DNA of 64,000 nt from Sclerurus mexicanus (Eukaryota; Chordata; Aves; Passeriformes; Furnariidae): assembly GCA_013396755.1 (NCBI GenBank), contig VWZF01000306.1:206635-270634 (forward strand), given 5' to 3'. Within the stretch, counting starts at the first letter, position 1; each line of letters starts with the position of its first letter. The notes beneath the pieces are model-generated. The model was not told where the DNA came from and ran no database searches. It was given only the letters and a program-made list of their open reading frames with translations. A program made the position numbers and the translations under genes. Below, in pieces: positions 48,058 to 62,066 of this stretch.

Positions 48058-51000
48058 GAGCTTGCTTTGGACATGGAAAGGGGGAAGAGGGAGCAGGAAA
48101 CGGAGAAGAGACTGTGCAGTCATTCTTTACAAGCTGCTATAATGATCTCCACTTACACATTGGTAGAGCAGCTATGGAACAGCAGTGGCAGAGGGGAGCC
48201 AAAGGATGGCAGAGCTCAGAACATTTGTTCTCAGTATGCTACAAAACCCCTGAGCTCTTTGGACAGTCCCTTCCCGAGCTGCGAGGGGAGGACAGTGGAG
48301 ACAAACCTGGCACGATTTTCTCTCCTGCATTTCTGCAGCTGCCAACCTGTTGTGCAGCCGAGACGGCGCTGCAGGAACCTCCCCGAGCAGGCTGGGCACA
48401 GCAGGCTGGGCACCAGGGAAATTCATGAGAGGAACCTGCTTGGGAGGCGTGTGAGTGCCTCTAATCCTTCCTCCCCAAAGAACATCTGCAGGGGCTCCTG
48501 GGCAAGGCGGGCAGAGCTCGCTGTCCCTGCCAGAAACAGCTCCGAGCTGCCCCTTTGCACTTCTGCTGCAGGGGAACTTCAAGGACTCCAGCCCTTCCTT
48601 TCTAGCAATGGCTCTCCCGGATCCAGATTTTAGCGGTTTGGGTTTCATTTGAGGCAAGTACTTTCTGATGTGAATAATACCAGCGAAACGTTTGCAGCTT
48701 GGCCCGGAGGATGGGAAAAAGGCAGCCCCCGAGAGCCAAGGCAGGCTCTTAAATGTCGAGGCTCATTAGGCACTTCTGCCATGGGTGGCTGGGCTGGAAT
48801 CTGCCCACGCAGGCTGGAGCCTGAGGAAACAGGGCCTGAGCACATCTGCTCCCGGAGATACTGTCAGACGTGGGGAGCATCTTGTGGTAATTAGGGGAAT
48901 TCATTTTAGTACTTAGTCCAGCAGCAGTTTTTTCCTCACCGTTTTGTTCCTTTTTTTCCTTTTTCCTTGTGAGATCCATTCAAATTTTACTTTCTACATT
49001 TTATTTTTAACAACTCGAGGGCTCCCTGGCAATATTAAGAACCCTGTGTTCACGTAGCACCTTTCTCCCTCTTCCAAACCCTTTGATATAATATATTTAT
49101 ATCTATCTAGATAATAATATATCTAATATAATGCATTACCAAATGTGTCAAAGAAAACGACAGCTTTAAGCTCCCAAAAAAGGGGCCTTCGATATTGTTT
49201 CATTAAAAGCTCATTTGATGCCAGCTTCGAACATCTGGGCATTTTGTTCCCATTCTTCTCCTTTGGAGGGTTGGAATCAGCCCCTTTCCAAATCAGGTTC
49301 CCGTGTGCTCACTGTGCTCACTCCTTGAGCCTCGGTGCTTTGTGCAGCGCTGAGCAGTGATGGGCGATGCCAACCTCCATGCCAACCTCCCTGCGCCCCT
49401 GGGCACGTCTGCTCCCTCAGAAACCAACCCAGCGGCTGGATAGTGTGACATCTGAGTGTGACATCTGAGACACTCCTGGCTCTCGGGACGGCACAGAGCT
49501 GCTCCCCGGGACTGCAGTGGACACAGGCCAGAAAAGCAGGTGCTCAAGGATGATGAATGCTCAGCTGGGAAGAAGAAAAAATAACTCCTAGCTAGGAAGA
49601 GAGTGGCTCCCAAGCTGGTTTGTAACTCCCAGTTTGGCTGGGGCAGCTCTACTGGGTGGGTTTGGCTCTGGTGGAGCCCGAAGGGACTTCAGGCCAGGCT
49701 TGGGTGGGGTGGAGGTGCAGCTGGACACAATCTGGCAATCAGGCTCAGCACCAGTACCTGGCTGGGCTAAAATGCTGCTCCTGGGGGTGTGGAGTTGTCC
49801 TTCCCTTCCCCAGAGGAGAGAAGCTCTAAATGAGACCCTGGTTTTGCAGGAGGGGGATGCTGGGGAGACTGGTTGAAAACCCACCTTCATCAGACCCAGG
49901 AGACCGAGGTGCGTGTTTCCAGCACACGGGAAAGCCAAGGTGAGGTGGCAGTGGTACAGCACAGTGCTCAGGTGCAAATTCTGCTGGGATCGGGGTGTTT
50001 CTGCTTAATCACTCTCTGGGGAGCGGAGAGTTGGGGATGCCTCTGCTAGAGGGGGCAAAGGGATGTGTGTTTTGCAAAGATCATCTAGAAAAGAAAACCG
50101 AGTTGAGGGCCAAGCTCTTGTAAAAGCAATGCAGGGCTTCCCCTCTCTCCTTAGTCTCCAGCTCCTCCTCACCCAGCTGTTTGAGCCCTTCCTTGGGTGG
50201 CCAGAGATTTGGAAACGTTTTTCTCTCTTATTAAAGCAGGGGCAGAAAACAACAGAAGCGTGTCTGGAGGAGCACACCGAGAGGACAACACGCCCAGGAG
50301 GTGCAGGGGAAAGCAGTGAGAGGCAGGAGTGAGAACTTTGGGGTGTGGGCTGTTCCCCGGGCGCTCGGTTCGGTGCCTTTTGCCTGCAGCACTGAGGTCT
50401 GAAGGGTTTTAATGCTATTCCCAACTTCGTGTGTGTGCACAGCTCCTAAAACCGGCGGTGTGGGTGCCCCTGCTCCCCTGCCTGGTACCGGGAATCACAA
50501 CGAGGAGAAGCTGCATGTTTTGGAGGGGTTCCTGCTGTTGCAGACGGATGAAGCCCTGCCAGGAGCGGTGGCTTTCCTGGGTTCGTTTCCACCTGTTTCA
50601 TTCCTCCCTTTGTTTTCCTCAGGTTGTTGGAAACCGAGCGCTCGGAGGTCACTGCCCGGTTTCCATGTCTGGAAAACAAGGAAGATGGTGAGCCAGGGCC
50701 ACGAAATCGGGCAGGTTCCCCTGGGTGTGCCGAGCTCAGGTGCACTTTTGGGGCTCTCTGGATGTCACGTTCCCAGGGATAACCCTGTGCAAGGCTCAGA
50801 CAACGCAGAGCCCCCCGAGCCAGCGGGAAGCAGGTGGTGGCCGTGGGACCCGAGTCCTCGGGAGTCATTTGTGGTGTGTGCTGCTGAGAAATGAGGGGTT
50901 GTCATGGTTACCTGCCTCTCTTCCCTGGTCTTGCCAAGTGTCTTCTCGGGAGGATTCAGTGTTTGCCTCCCGTGGAGATGGCGCTCGGATCCAGGCACCT

Positions 51001-52319
51001 GGAATTTCAGATGTGCTGCTTCGTCACGCCGGGCTGACTTCTATGCGCCTTTGGTGCTCCTGCCTGAGCCTTCGGAGCAGGGAAGAGGTGACTGCAATAA
51101 AGTCACCTCTGGGTTTATTCAGGGCTGCAGCCCCTGGGCGAGCTGGGCAGGGGGCGTGGGGGCTCTGGGTGGAGGGCTCAGTACAGGCAGTGCCTCCCGT
51201 GGACGCTCCTGAGGGATCAGCCAAGCTCCATCTCCTCCCTGCCTTCTTTTCTGGTATCAGACCATGGTGTGTCCGCCTGGACCATGGGGGTTGGTCTCCA
51301 CAAACCTTCTGCCTTGGCTCTGACTCTTTATCCCCCTTTTAGTGCCTTTTTTCCTTCGATGCCGGAAGGGGAGAGGGGAACAGGTTAGCCAGTTGTCTGG
51401 TTGGGGTGTTTTGAGCTCTGGAGAGCGACCTGAGCCCTGAGAAATGCCTCGTGTGACCGGTGCTGGTGTCTCCAGCAGCAAGGGGGATGCAGGGACTGCA
51501 GCAAGCCATTCTGCAGGAATTCTTGGAGCAGGAGGAAGGTGAAGAGTCTCCGAGGAAACATGAAGTCATTTCCCTTTTAACAGAGTACATTTCAGAGATA
51601 CTTTAACAATTAATCAATATCTAAATGTGCAGTCCATTACGGGGCTTGGCAATGGGTTGTTTTATGGTCTAACAACTGGGAGCCTGCCTGTGCTAGCAGG
51701 GCTGACTCCCTGAGCTCCAGGGAAGGGACCAGCACATGGAGAGGGATAACTCGCTCCTCCTGACCTCTTTTGAGATGAGGTCAACGATATTTACCATTTA
51801 AGGAAGATATCCCTCCAATTAAAGCGATGAGGGCGCAAGGAATCCGCTTCCACCATCTCCGTTTTCAACTCCTACGGCAATAACCTTCCCCAAAAATCCG
51901 GGAACGAGGGGCAGGGGAATCTCTGTGCGCGGACAGCCAAGTGTTACAACACGGCCCTGGCCTCGGGCTGCTGCTGAGCCCCTCGTAGCCCGTGCTGGAA
52001 CATCTGGTCCATCTCAGCATGGAAGGTCAGCCTGGACAGCTGAGTCCGGCCCCAAGCGCTGCACTCGGGGCTGGGTTTGGGGGCTGCACAGCTGTGCCTG
52101 GGAGATGAGGACCAGAGCTCAGGCTTGAGTCGCTGGGGACGCTCCTGGGGAGCAGCTCGGCTTGCGGGGTGGTGCAGGCTGTGATGCCCCATCCTGCCTC
52201 CCGGCTGGATCCAGTGCTTATTTGGAGCAGTGGACAGTGAGCGAGTCCTGGCCCCGGCGCCTCTGGAGAGGGAGGGAATTGGTGCTGTGTGTGGTTTAGG
52301 GCTTATTGGTGAGCAGAGT

Positions 52320-52600
52320 CCCAGGACTGCGAAGGCATTAGTCATTTAATTAGCATTAATAGGGCAATTATTATCTTAATAAAATGACTGATTATGACAT
52401 TGAAGTTGTATTTGAGGTTTAACAGCTGCAGCAGCCTGACTGAATTGTGTGTTTGTTAATCCTCAGTGAGGGTGTTCTATTTCCCTGAGTGATGTTTATT
52501 TAACATGCAATAAGTGTCTTAGTGAATCTCTATTAAAGGCACATGTGGAAACCTTAATTTGAAGCATTACAGAAGAGAGTGAGACTGTTCAATTCATAAA
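52320..52600. other. AT-rich block in GC-rich intergenic DNA, possible conserved element
   Basis: Between GC-rich flanks, this stretch is rich in homeodomain-like cores (ATTTAATTAGCATTAATAGG, CAATTATTATCTTAATAAAA, TTTATTTAACATGCAATAAG). It holds no reading frame or repeat that I recognise. An enhancer role is only inferred from composition. Confidence 0.25.
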
Positions 52601-55600
52601 ATCCTATTTAAACACTCTGAGCTCCAAAACCAGGCCAGCGCCAAAGCAAACTGTGTCCTGGAAGCTCTGTGCCAGATGTCTCATGTGGGGTGTGCTCAGG
52701 GTCCAAAGAAAATAAGGTCTGGAGGGAACAGTTTGGCCATTGACTCTCCAGTGGAGCCAATATAAAGGAGTTTCGTTTCCACTCAGGAAACACAACCCTC
52801 TTGGAGATGGATCCTGTTCAAAGAGTGTTTGCTGAACAATCCTTCCCAGCAGCGGCGATTCTCAGCAACACCTACGCCTGTGAGCAGCAACGAGCTGGTG
52901 GGAAGGCTTGGGGAGCAAAGAGGAGACAGGAAACCAGGGAGAGGTGTCTTGGGGTGCGTGGTGTGACCCCAACTAGTGCCTGCTGTTGGACACCCTGCCT
53001 ATGCCCGTGGGTGAGGTGTGAGATGGAGCCTTGGCCAAGCTGTGCCCCGTGACTTTGGGTACCCTGGCTTGTCGTGCTCTGGGCAGGGCCCTCCAGGATA
53101 TTGTGGCTTAACCTCTGGGAGAGAGGGATGATGTCCCTGGAGAGCTTGGCTCTGCTCTGAACCCTGCCTGTTCCTCTCTGAGGGCATCTCTGAGGTGTTT
53201 TGCAGGCAAATACATGTTCATTGTGCCCGTGTTCAGGGACATGGGGCCTGAACCAGGTGGGAGCTGGCTCTGCTGTGTCCTCAGGTGAGGAGCATCATCC
53301 CCGTGGAACATTCTGCCTGGGGTGAAGCCTTCTGTGTGTCTGCATGAGGTCACCTGCTGTATCAGCCTGTCTTGTGCGTTTTCTTATCACAAAGGTGCTT
53401 CTGGAGCATTGTTCTACCTTGGAGAAGGAAGTGGAGGATCACTTGAGGATATTCCACAAGGCTGGAATGGAAACTGCCTCTTACCTGTTTGGATCCTGTA
53501 GAGACTCATCCCCTGCTGACTCTCACTCATGTTCTCTGCTGGAAGGTATGGTTGGAAGAGCTTTTCCAGCTCACCTTGCTGCCCTGGCCTCGGTGCCACC
53601 AGGTCACACTGCTCTGCCCCAGCTTTCCTTGGCCTGGGAGTCTTGCTGGACACATCCCAGGTGGGCTGGAAGCCCTGCCACTCTTGGCTATCAATTCACC
53701 TTTCCTTGCTTGTCATCTTTCCAGGGCAAGGAGCCCAGCAGCCCCGTAGGCACGGCCGAAACACGGGATCAGTGTTCCCAGTGGCTGATCTATAGGAACA
53801 AGCACATGGGGAGGGAATGAGTTCATCTCCTCCGTGCTCTTGGCCGTGGCAGGGCTGTTCCTACATTCCTGCCACGCTGGGGTGATAAGCTGGTTGCAGG
53901 GAGAACACTGTGTCCCTTCCCTGGAAGAAGAGCTTCGTCCAAACCTTCCTCCTGGGAGCAGTCCTTGGGAGGCAGCTGAAATTTTCCCTTTCCCAGTCCC
54001 TCCGTGACTGCTAGGGAATATCCAGACCCTTGCATTGTCCGTATTTCCACTGCCCAGAGGTGTTTCAGCATCTGGCAGCCGGTTCTTTCCTTTATGGCAG
54101 CTTTTTAGCTGCTTTCTGCCAGGTTGGTGCCTTGATTTCTCCTGGGTTTGGGACAGCAGGTGATTGCAGCTTGGCTGAAGGGGGAGATGTGAACTGAACC
54201 ACCATCGCTGCTCCTTCACTGCAGTTGTGCCGTGGGAGATTCAGCCCCTCTAAAACACCTCTGGTAACAGGAAAAAAGGAAGTGGATCCAAATGACTCTG
54301 GTTCCAAAGGTGGTTTAGTTTGGTGACTAAAACCAGGCTGCAGGCTTTCCAGTCCTATCAGCCCCATTAAAAACCAAAAATCACACAAAACCACACGAAA
54401 TCTTGACCATAGCAGAAGCCGCAACTCTAATTTTTACTGTGCGGTGCCGTTTTAACAGGTGGGGTGGAACTGGAGTGAATTTGTGTGCAGCAGGCTGGAC
54501 TGAGCGGTGTAAAAGGCACGTGGTGTGGTACCCTGTCATGTCCCAGTCTTGGATTTCTGGGGGTGTGGATAGAAGGGTGAGTGAGAGCTGTTTGGAGGAG
54601 TGGGCTGAGGTGTTTATTGTGCTTGCCCAGGGCTGTTGTCCATGTTTATATCAGCCTGTCTATTGACTAAGGCTGTAAACTACCTTGAGACCAGAATTCT
54701 TCACGGTGGAAATGCCTTGTTTGAACAGCCAGGCAGGTTCTGTGCTATGGCAACAACAACAGCCCTCCCGGCTCAGCTGGCAGCTCTCTGTCAAGGGCAG
54801 GTGTCCTTGCAGGGACAGTTCCTGCGTTTCAGAGCTCCAGGCAGGCTCACAGGGTTGGTTTTCTCTGTCTTGGAGACAGCAGCAGCCAGGGCAGGTCTCT
54901 GATGGATGGACCGTGTGTTCCAGTTATCTCCTGCGTGCTGGGGTTTGTAGGAAACTAATGATCTGTCTGGTCTGGTGTCTTCCAGGCATCTGCAGCAGTT
55001 GCCTCCTGAGGAAGGCACCAGAAGCTGATATTAATCAAGGAGTGAGCTTTCCCTGGCTTTTCTCCCTCAGCCCAGCTCAGGTAAGGCTGGTCCTCCAGCA
55101 CGTGGCTCTCAAACAACACCCGGCAGTGCAGAGGGACCGGGGCTGTTTCCGTGACTGTTGCTTTTCCTGAGGTCTCAGATTTAATGAGCAACTCGCCTGA
55201 AAACACACAAACCTCGCACTCTCACTCTGTGAAGTGTCAATTCCCTGCCAAATGACTTCTGGCTGAAGTGTTCCAGCTCGGAGGCTTAACCAGCCAAGGC
55301 TAAAGGCCACCGAGGTGCCTGGTGTCACCCCGTGCTCCTGTTGTTGTCTTGGCTGTGGGTTTTCCTGCAGAGCCTCCTGTCTCTCCTCTTGGTAGAAGCT
55401 GCTCCTCGCCAGTGCAGCCCCAGCAGCCCCAGTGCTGTTGTGTGGGGTGTGTTGGTGGGGCTGGCTCCTTCTGGTGGGTTTGGTGGCAGCTGTTCATCCT
55501 CTGCCTTACCTGTGCTGTGCGAGCCGTGGCCTCTGCAAACTTCTGGAACAGCAACAACTGGAGATGGGATGACCTCAGATCTTTCCAACTCTCTGTTTTC

Positions 55601-58600
55601 CCCCTGTGGGGGAAGGTTTGTTCCCTCCACTGGATTTTCCTGTACTGGCTCCAGTTTTCAGTGACTCAAGCCCGGGGTTTTCATCCTTTCCCTCGGGAGC
55701 CTGGCAGATTGCTCACCATGAGAGATGTTTTCCTAAGCCTCCACCTGATCTGTTCCCCTCCTTGATTCCAGCCTGGAGCTGCAAGAGTGGTCAGCAAAAA
55801 GCTACGGGGGGTTAAAGCTCATCAGGTGAACTACTCGAGGACTGGGAACTCTTCCTGGGTCACTTTGGTGCAGATCCTGGATAAAAAGGCTTTGAAACAG
55901 AGATGCCTTGGTGCCACTCAAAGGGTGACAAGCACTGACAGTGTGAGCGCTGAGGTCCTTCCAGGAGTCACAGGTTTGTGGAAGATTTTAGTCTATAGAA
56001 TATAAATGTACCTGCAGCTGGTGGGAACTGGAAAGATCAGCCCTACACGGCCACGTGGCAATTGCTGGTTTGATTTCAGGCTTTGCTTGTGCCCAGGACT
56101 TAGTGAAAAAGCTTTATTTTTTATTTTTTTGGTCTTCACAAGCTGGGGATTTTCCCATGGATCCCTTTCTCTGCTATCCTGCCTGCGCTGCCAGTGCTGT
56201 GTAACCAGTAGCTTGACTGTAATGCTGAAGTAATTCTTAAAACATCTTCTGCTAAACAGTTCAGTCATGACGGGATAAAGCCCTTTTCCATGAAAGATGA
56301 GTGGGATCAGGCCCTGGATTTGCTCTCGAACAGGAGCCTGCACAAGAAGGGAGAAATAAATCCTAAAGCGTGGCTGTGCAAGGGACACAACTAGAAGCAA
56401 TTCCAATGTCCACCACTGAGAATTCCAGAAATATTTAGGGCAGGATGGAAAGCTGGTCGTGGTTAAGAGGTCTGTGGTGGGGTGACACATCATGGGAGGG
56501 GAAGCTCTGGCTCTTTGTTGGATTGCTTGGGAAGCTGGCTCGTGGTTTATCTGAAACGAGCTCTTCAAGCCAGGGTGGGGAATGAGGACTGAGCAGGTAC
56601 AGGGAATGATGCTGCACTCTCACGTCTGCCAGGGAGGTGGAGGGGCTTCTGTGCCACACAGGGGTGCTGCCAACCTCCCCGTGCCAAGGCAGGAGCTGCT
56701 GCTGCCTTGGGCAGAAGGGGTTCCTGTGCTCTGACAGCGCTGGGGCAGCAGAGAACACAACCAAGGGTGACACAGAACAGGCTCTGCAGAGCCTGACTGA
56801 GCCCATCCCCACAGAGCCTGGCTCTTCCCTCCAGGAAGGGCTGGTAACTCAGCTCCCAGGGCTGAGCTCACCCGTGTGCCAAGTGCCCGCTGTGGTGCCA
56901 GACCCATCATCTGCTCAGTCCCCAGGGCAACCCCTCCGTGCTGCTCCCCTTTGGAAGCTCCAGGGGTTCCTAAAGAAGCTGCAAGCGACAGACCTTCCCC
57001 GTGCCAAGGAGCTCTGGACCAGGTGGCTCCTGCCGCCTTGGCATGGCATTCCCTGCTGGAAGGTGCTGCCTGTCCGCTCCTCCTGGCTTTTTGTCCTGCT
57101 GGTTCCCTTCTGTGTGTGCTGTGCCCCTGCCCAGCTGTGCCTGCACGAGGTCTGGGCTGCCAGGCGGGTCACTAGAGATCTGGGCTGGGTTGGGATGGTT
57201 GGTGTGTGCTGGAAAGAGAATTCATTCCAGAGGAGGGATCCCAAGGGATTTGCCTGTTGTTTGCAGCAGTAAAACACTCGTGGTAAGGAAACAACACACC
57301 TGCAGTTCACTGCCACGTTCCTGAGTGTCTTCCCTGAGCCCCTCTTGAGCAGTTGGTGTTCTCTTTGGAAGGGGTGAGCAAGGTCAGACGAAAACTTCAT
57401 GTGCTGCTCGTGAGGAAGAACCCCCATGTCGGGTTGTACGTGGCCCTGAGACCAGTTTTGTGTGCCTAAAACCAGGCATTTCCTGAACGTTCCTGATCTT
57501 GGGGTCACTGCCGTGCAGGGAGGGACTCCCATCTCCTGGGAGAAAGCCCGAGCTGCTCTCCTGGCACAGCTGGAGCAAAGTGAGGGCATGGGAAGAGCTG
57601 GCTCAGCCCGAGCCCCTCGTGTGCTCCCTGGGGGTGACAGTGCTGCTGGTTTAGAGGAGCTGTGACACCCTGGGGAAGTGCTGGATCGGGGGCAGGCTCT
57701 GCTCCAGCAGGCGAGGGGTTCTTTGTGTGCCCCGTGCCCAGTGGAAGCTGCTGGGAAGCTGCTCCCTGGAGCTCTCCCGCTGCCCCTCTGCCCAAGTCTC
57801 TTCTCCCAGAGCCTCCCCTGAGTCCCCCTTTGCTCTCTGAGCCCTGGGTCTCTCCTGAGCCATCTCTCAACCTCACCAGCCGCTTTCCAGGAACTCTGGC
57901 AGCTGCCATGGCTGGAAATAGCGTCACTTGATGTCCCCTGAGGGCTGGGGGGGAGAAAAGGTGTTTCCCTGTGGCTTAGGGGGGATGCTGCAGCACCCAG
58001 GAGGTGGGAGCTGGTTCACCCAGTGACTCGGGGTGTGGGGCAGGGGGGACCTGCCCTGGCAGGCTGTGGAGCCCCAGTTTAGCAGCACGGCCCAGACTGG
58101 AGTCACTGGGCAAAGAAGCCAGCAGGGCTGAGCCATCAGCCCTGACAAGCGCTGCAGTAACCAGGGGTTGAGATCATCGCTGGTGAAGGATGTGGTGGAG
58201 ACAATCCACTTCCAGGCCTGGCTGCTCCGCTGGGTTCAGTTTTCCCCTTTGTTCCCTGCTGATCTCCCCCTCAGCAAGGTGGGGAATGAGTGTGGGAAAC
58301 CAACTGGCAGCAGGCAGTGGCACGTGAAGGGATTGTCCCTGCTGGCACAGATGGGGCAGGAGGGCACAAATACCCGTGGTGACCCAAAGGGCGAAGATAA
58401 CGCTTTCTCACTTGCCAGCCCTAAAATGGTTTGGAGGAAGGAGGAGACAACCTGCTGGTTTGTGAGGGGTGTTGGATACTCTGCAGATGGAGTTTTATGC
58501 GTTTGAGTTCTTCGGAGCTCATAAGTGATGGGGGACGGGCTGTTACTGGTGGGAACTGGTGCTGAACTGGTGAGCAGGCACAGCTGTCCGGGTGAAAGAG

Positions 58601-61376
58601 TCATCTCCCAGATAAGACAAGTCCCAAAATGTCTGTAGAGGTTTTTCTCCCCCTTCTTTAGCACTTCTCAGGCAGCATTCAGGCTCTCCAGCCGCGCTGG
58701 GTAAGGAAGGGGGGTATGAACTTTGCCAGGAGTGAGAGCACCTGGTGCAGTGAATGGGAGGGAGGAAAGGATTCGGGATGGTGGCGGGGCTGGGTTTGTG
58801 AGCACAAAGGAGATCTGCTGGCAGATGCAGAGCCGGGGACTCGTGGTGATCCCCCCGTGGGTGCCTGGGGGTGCTGCGGGTGTGAAGGTGCCTGGAGCAG
58901 CCCGTGGCATCCCAAAGAGAGAGGCTATGGAGCAGCAGGGTGCTCTGTGGGGCTCAGGGTGCCGAGGCAGAGCCCCAGCCTGCTCCTCCTGCTGCCCATC
59001 CCACGGGGGCAGCTGGGAAAGGTTCTCCAGGCAATCCTGTGGCATGTCTTCCTTTGGTTCATCAGCTGCAATTCCTCCTGCAGAGCTGGCATGGTGCCTT
59101 GTCTTCTGAGCCCCACTGGGCAGCTGACCAACGGGCAGGTCACTTCGAGGGGATGCCCCTTTTCCTTCCCAACCCAGTATCCCAACAGCTCCCAGCAGCA
59201 CAGACCCCTCTCTGCTCCCACTTCCCTGACCCTGCTCTTTGTGTTGCCTTCCCAGGGCGAGAGGTTGCCCCCAGGGCTCCCTGAGCTCTTTACTTTTCCC
59301 ACAGTTTCTAGGACGGCCAGTGCGGCGAGACACGAACATCAGCCCCCTGGATTTCGTGTGCCTGGGGACGAGCCTGAGCTGCTGCTGGACTACCCAGCAT
59401 TGCCACCACTGGATGTGACTCTGGAGTTTGCCATCCCCAGGTCGGTGGTGTTCATGAGCTCTGAGCACAAACTGGGGCTGGGGTTGCGTCGCCAGCGTCC
59501 TGTGGAGTCGGAAATGTGCTGCATCCACACGAAATGCAGCTCCGGGGGGCTGACAGGAGGGTTCTTTAACAAGTCAAGGGGTTTTCTCCAATGCCTTCGA
59601 GGGGGAAGGGGCTGGGAGCTGCTGATAGACTGATGGGGAGAATGAAACTCGAGTGGGCTGGTGGCTCTCGGTGAACTCCTGGGACTTGAACTGGGGGATG
59701 GGACTTTCCAGGCTGATTCAGAGCTGCTGTTCCCCCCAAGCATCACTTGGGCACCTTGCAGGCAAGGCCAGCTGCTCGGAGCTGCCTGGCTCAGTTCTCC
59801 ATCCTGCCTACACTTGTTTCCCTTCCCTGCCCACTCATTCCTTCTCCTCCCGGCTCCCTCCCCTCTGGACCTCGGCAGAAGGATCTGGGACTTCCAGCCT
59901 GTTCCTTCCCGCTTCCCTGGACCTCCTTTCCCGGGGATGCTGCTTCAGGAGCCCTTCCCTTGGCCGAGAGGGACACCTAGTGGGGTTGGAGCTCAGGGAC
60001 CTGTTCATTCCCCCCCTTTATTTCTTACATTATTTATTTATTTGTAATCCTTATGAAGGTCTGGTTCTTGCAGGAGCAGGAATTGAGGTTCCACATAGTC
60101 CTGCTGGCCTGGGGGCAAAGGTGGACCCTTGGTGGCCACTTGGTGGGATGTCCCTCTCTGCCCTGGGATGTCCGAGGAGAAATGCTGTCCCCACGGGAGG
60201 CAGGGGAGCAGCAGGGTGTGAGCAGGGGGTTTGTCTCTGCTTGTGCAGCAGGTGATGTTACCCAAGGCTTGGAACCATCCCCTGGAGCTGGGTTGACACT
60301 GAGGCCACAGCAGTGGGACGGAGGGGTCCTTCATCCCAAAGTCACTGAGGTTGCTTGGAGAAGCCGGTGGGTATTCCCAGGTATTTCAATCCCAGTTGTG
60401 TGTGTGTGTTTGGGGCTTAAAGGAAATATGCTGGCAAAAGCAAGGATGAGCTTGATGCCTGAGCCAAAGAGGCTTTCAGGAAATCTCCCCCAACCCAATA
60501 ATTCAGGGTAGGTGACAGTGAGAGTTGAGGAGCTCTGCTGGTCTGTGCTCTCCAGGGCTGAGCCAGCCCCTCAGAGCCTTCCCTGTGCTCAGTGCCAGCC
60601 TGGAATGGGGTTTTGGGGAGGAAAGGAGCTCTGGGGGGGTGGCACTGCTCTTGGTAAAGCAAAACCTGTCTGAACACCCTTCTCTTCTGGATTTGGGTGC
60701 ACAGGAGTCACGTTTGTTTGGAAAAGCATCTCCTGCTACCACCTTTGCTTGGCTCAGCAATTCTCCTGGATGGGGCAGGATCCCCAAACCACAGAGGGTG
60801 AGCAGACTCTGGACCTTGTGCTCTGCAGGTGCTGAACATCCCACTGGATGTTCCCCTGGGTGCTGTTTTGCTCCTTTGGCACCCTGTTATCCCAGGCCCC
60901 TTCTGGGCATCATCAGCCACAGCACCTCAGATTTAGGGATGATTTTTTTGTGGGGCTACCTGCAAACTGGAATTTAACAGTGGAATGAAACCCATTGTGC
61001 TTTATTAGCTGTGACAGCTCAGTGCTGCAAACTGCTGCTCCCTGGGCAAGAGGGTGGCCACGGTCAATGCTTTTTTCACGCTGCTGCAGCATCATGGGAG
61101 CAGATAGAAAATGTTCCTTACCTTTGCTTCTCTGCAGAGAAGACTGGGGCACAGACCAGCCCCCTGCAAGCCCTTACAGCTGCTTTTGGTGAGGATTTCT
61201 CCCTCAACATTGTTTCTCCACCACAGAGAACAAGGGTACAGCATTCCAGGGTTTTACCTGGAGCAGCTCCGCTCCCCCTTAGCACTGGGGGTCTGTGCTC
61301 CAGGTTTCTGACTCAGGAGCGTTTGCACAAGAGCTCAGGAAGAACCACAGAGGCACAGTATTAGAAAACATCCCAG

Positions 61377-61382
61377 TTTATT
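61377..61382 (-). terminator. ST14: Candidate distal poly(A) signal AATAAA for ST14
   Basis: The hexamer reads AATAAA on the - strand in GCTCCAATAAACTGGGATG. A GT-rich element follows within about 30 bases. Confidence 0.5.
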
Positions 61383-62060
61383 GGAGCATCTCACTTCACA
61401 GAGTTTTACAAAACAAAGTATTTACAGGTGAGGAAGGGACTAACTCATCTCAAGTGGAATGTGCTCTGCTGGGGCAAGGCACAGGCTACACCGGGGAGAG
61501 GAAGGAAATCAGCACATTCACAGGTCACATTTTTCTTTACAAAACTAAGCTGGGTGAGAGGCTGGTGAGGGCACAGCTGCCCCGTGCTGTCCTTGCAGGG
61601 AACACTCCAGGAAGGATTCAGTGCAGCCCTTGTGCCCTTCACCAGGACTTCAGGCCCCTGGGGCTGGGCAGGAGCTGCAGCAGCTCAGCCCAGAATGGAG
61701 CAAAGGCACGGTGTGGTGATGCCAATGGCCCTGGGGTCTCCCTCTGTGCCAGCAGCTCTTCCCAGGGCTCCCCCTGGGCTGAGGGGTGCTGTTTGACCCC
61801 AGCTTCTCTCTTTCAGGCCCCTGGGCTGAGTTGGACAGAGGACAGAAGGAGGAGATCACAGTGTGGGGCAAGCAGGGGATGCCCCCAAAACCATGGTCAG
61901 ACCTCCCTTTCTCCTGCTCCAAGACTGAACACCAGAGTGGGGATGATGGCCAGGTCTTAGATTATATTCTGACAGCATCTTTTTGAACACGTCCACTGAA
62001 GTTTGCCTCTAACCACAAAGTGTTTGTCTTTTTTTGGTTTTTTTTTTTAAATTTCTTAAG

Positions 62061-62066
62061 TTTATT
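62061..62066 (-). terminator. ST14: Candidate proximal poly(A) signal AATAAA for ST14
   Basis: On the - strand the sequence reads GAATAATAAACTTAAG, followed by an A-rich run of about 20 bases. The A-rich run lacks a GT-rich downstream element and could misprime oligo-dT, so this is less convincing than the distal signal. Confidence 0.35.

Larger units (their letters stand above)
34851..61359. other. Intergenic region between convergent ZBTB44 and ST14
   Basis: About 26.5 kb separate the inferred 3' ends. Many long reading frames occur on both strands, especially beyond 41 kb, but they overlap one another, lack recognisable domains and follow GC-rich composition, so none is called. Recognisable content is CR1 at 37733-37810, 40850-41350 and 45032-45110, minisatellites at 44871-44950 and 45868-45980, microsatellites at 38995 and 48018, and an AT-rich block at 52320-52600 that stands out from its surroundings. 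Nothing recognisable was seen in 34851-37730, 41480-44870, 45981-48017, 48058-52319 or 52600-61359. Unannotated lncRNA cannot be excluded. Confidence 0.6.

Noticed and set aside
47707..48633. 308-codon + strand frame
   Set aside because: Contains the (GGAGA)n microsatellite and overlaps a 161-codon antisense frame; no family resemblance.
58668..59633. Overlapping 305-codon + and 286-codon - frames
   Set aside because: Both directions are open because of base composition; neither translation resembles a known protein, and no splice or poly(A) signals fit.
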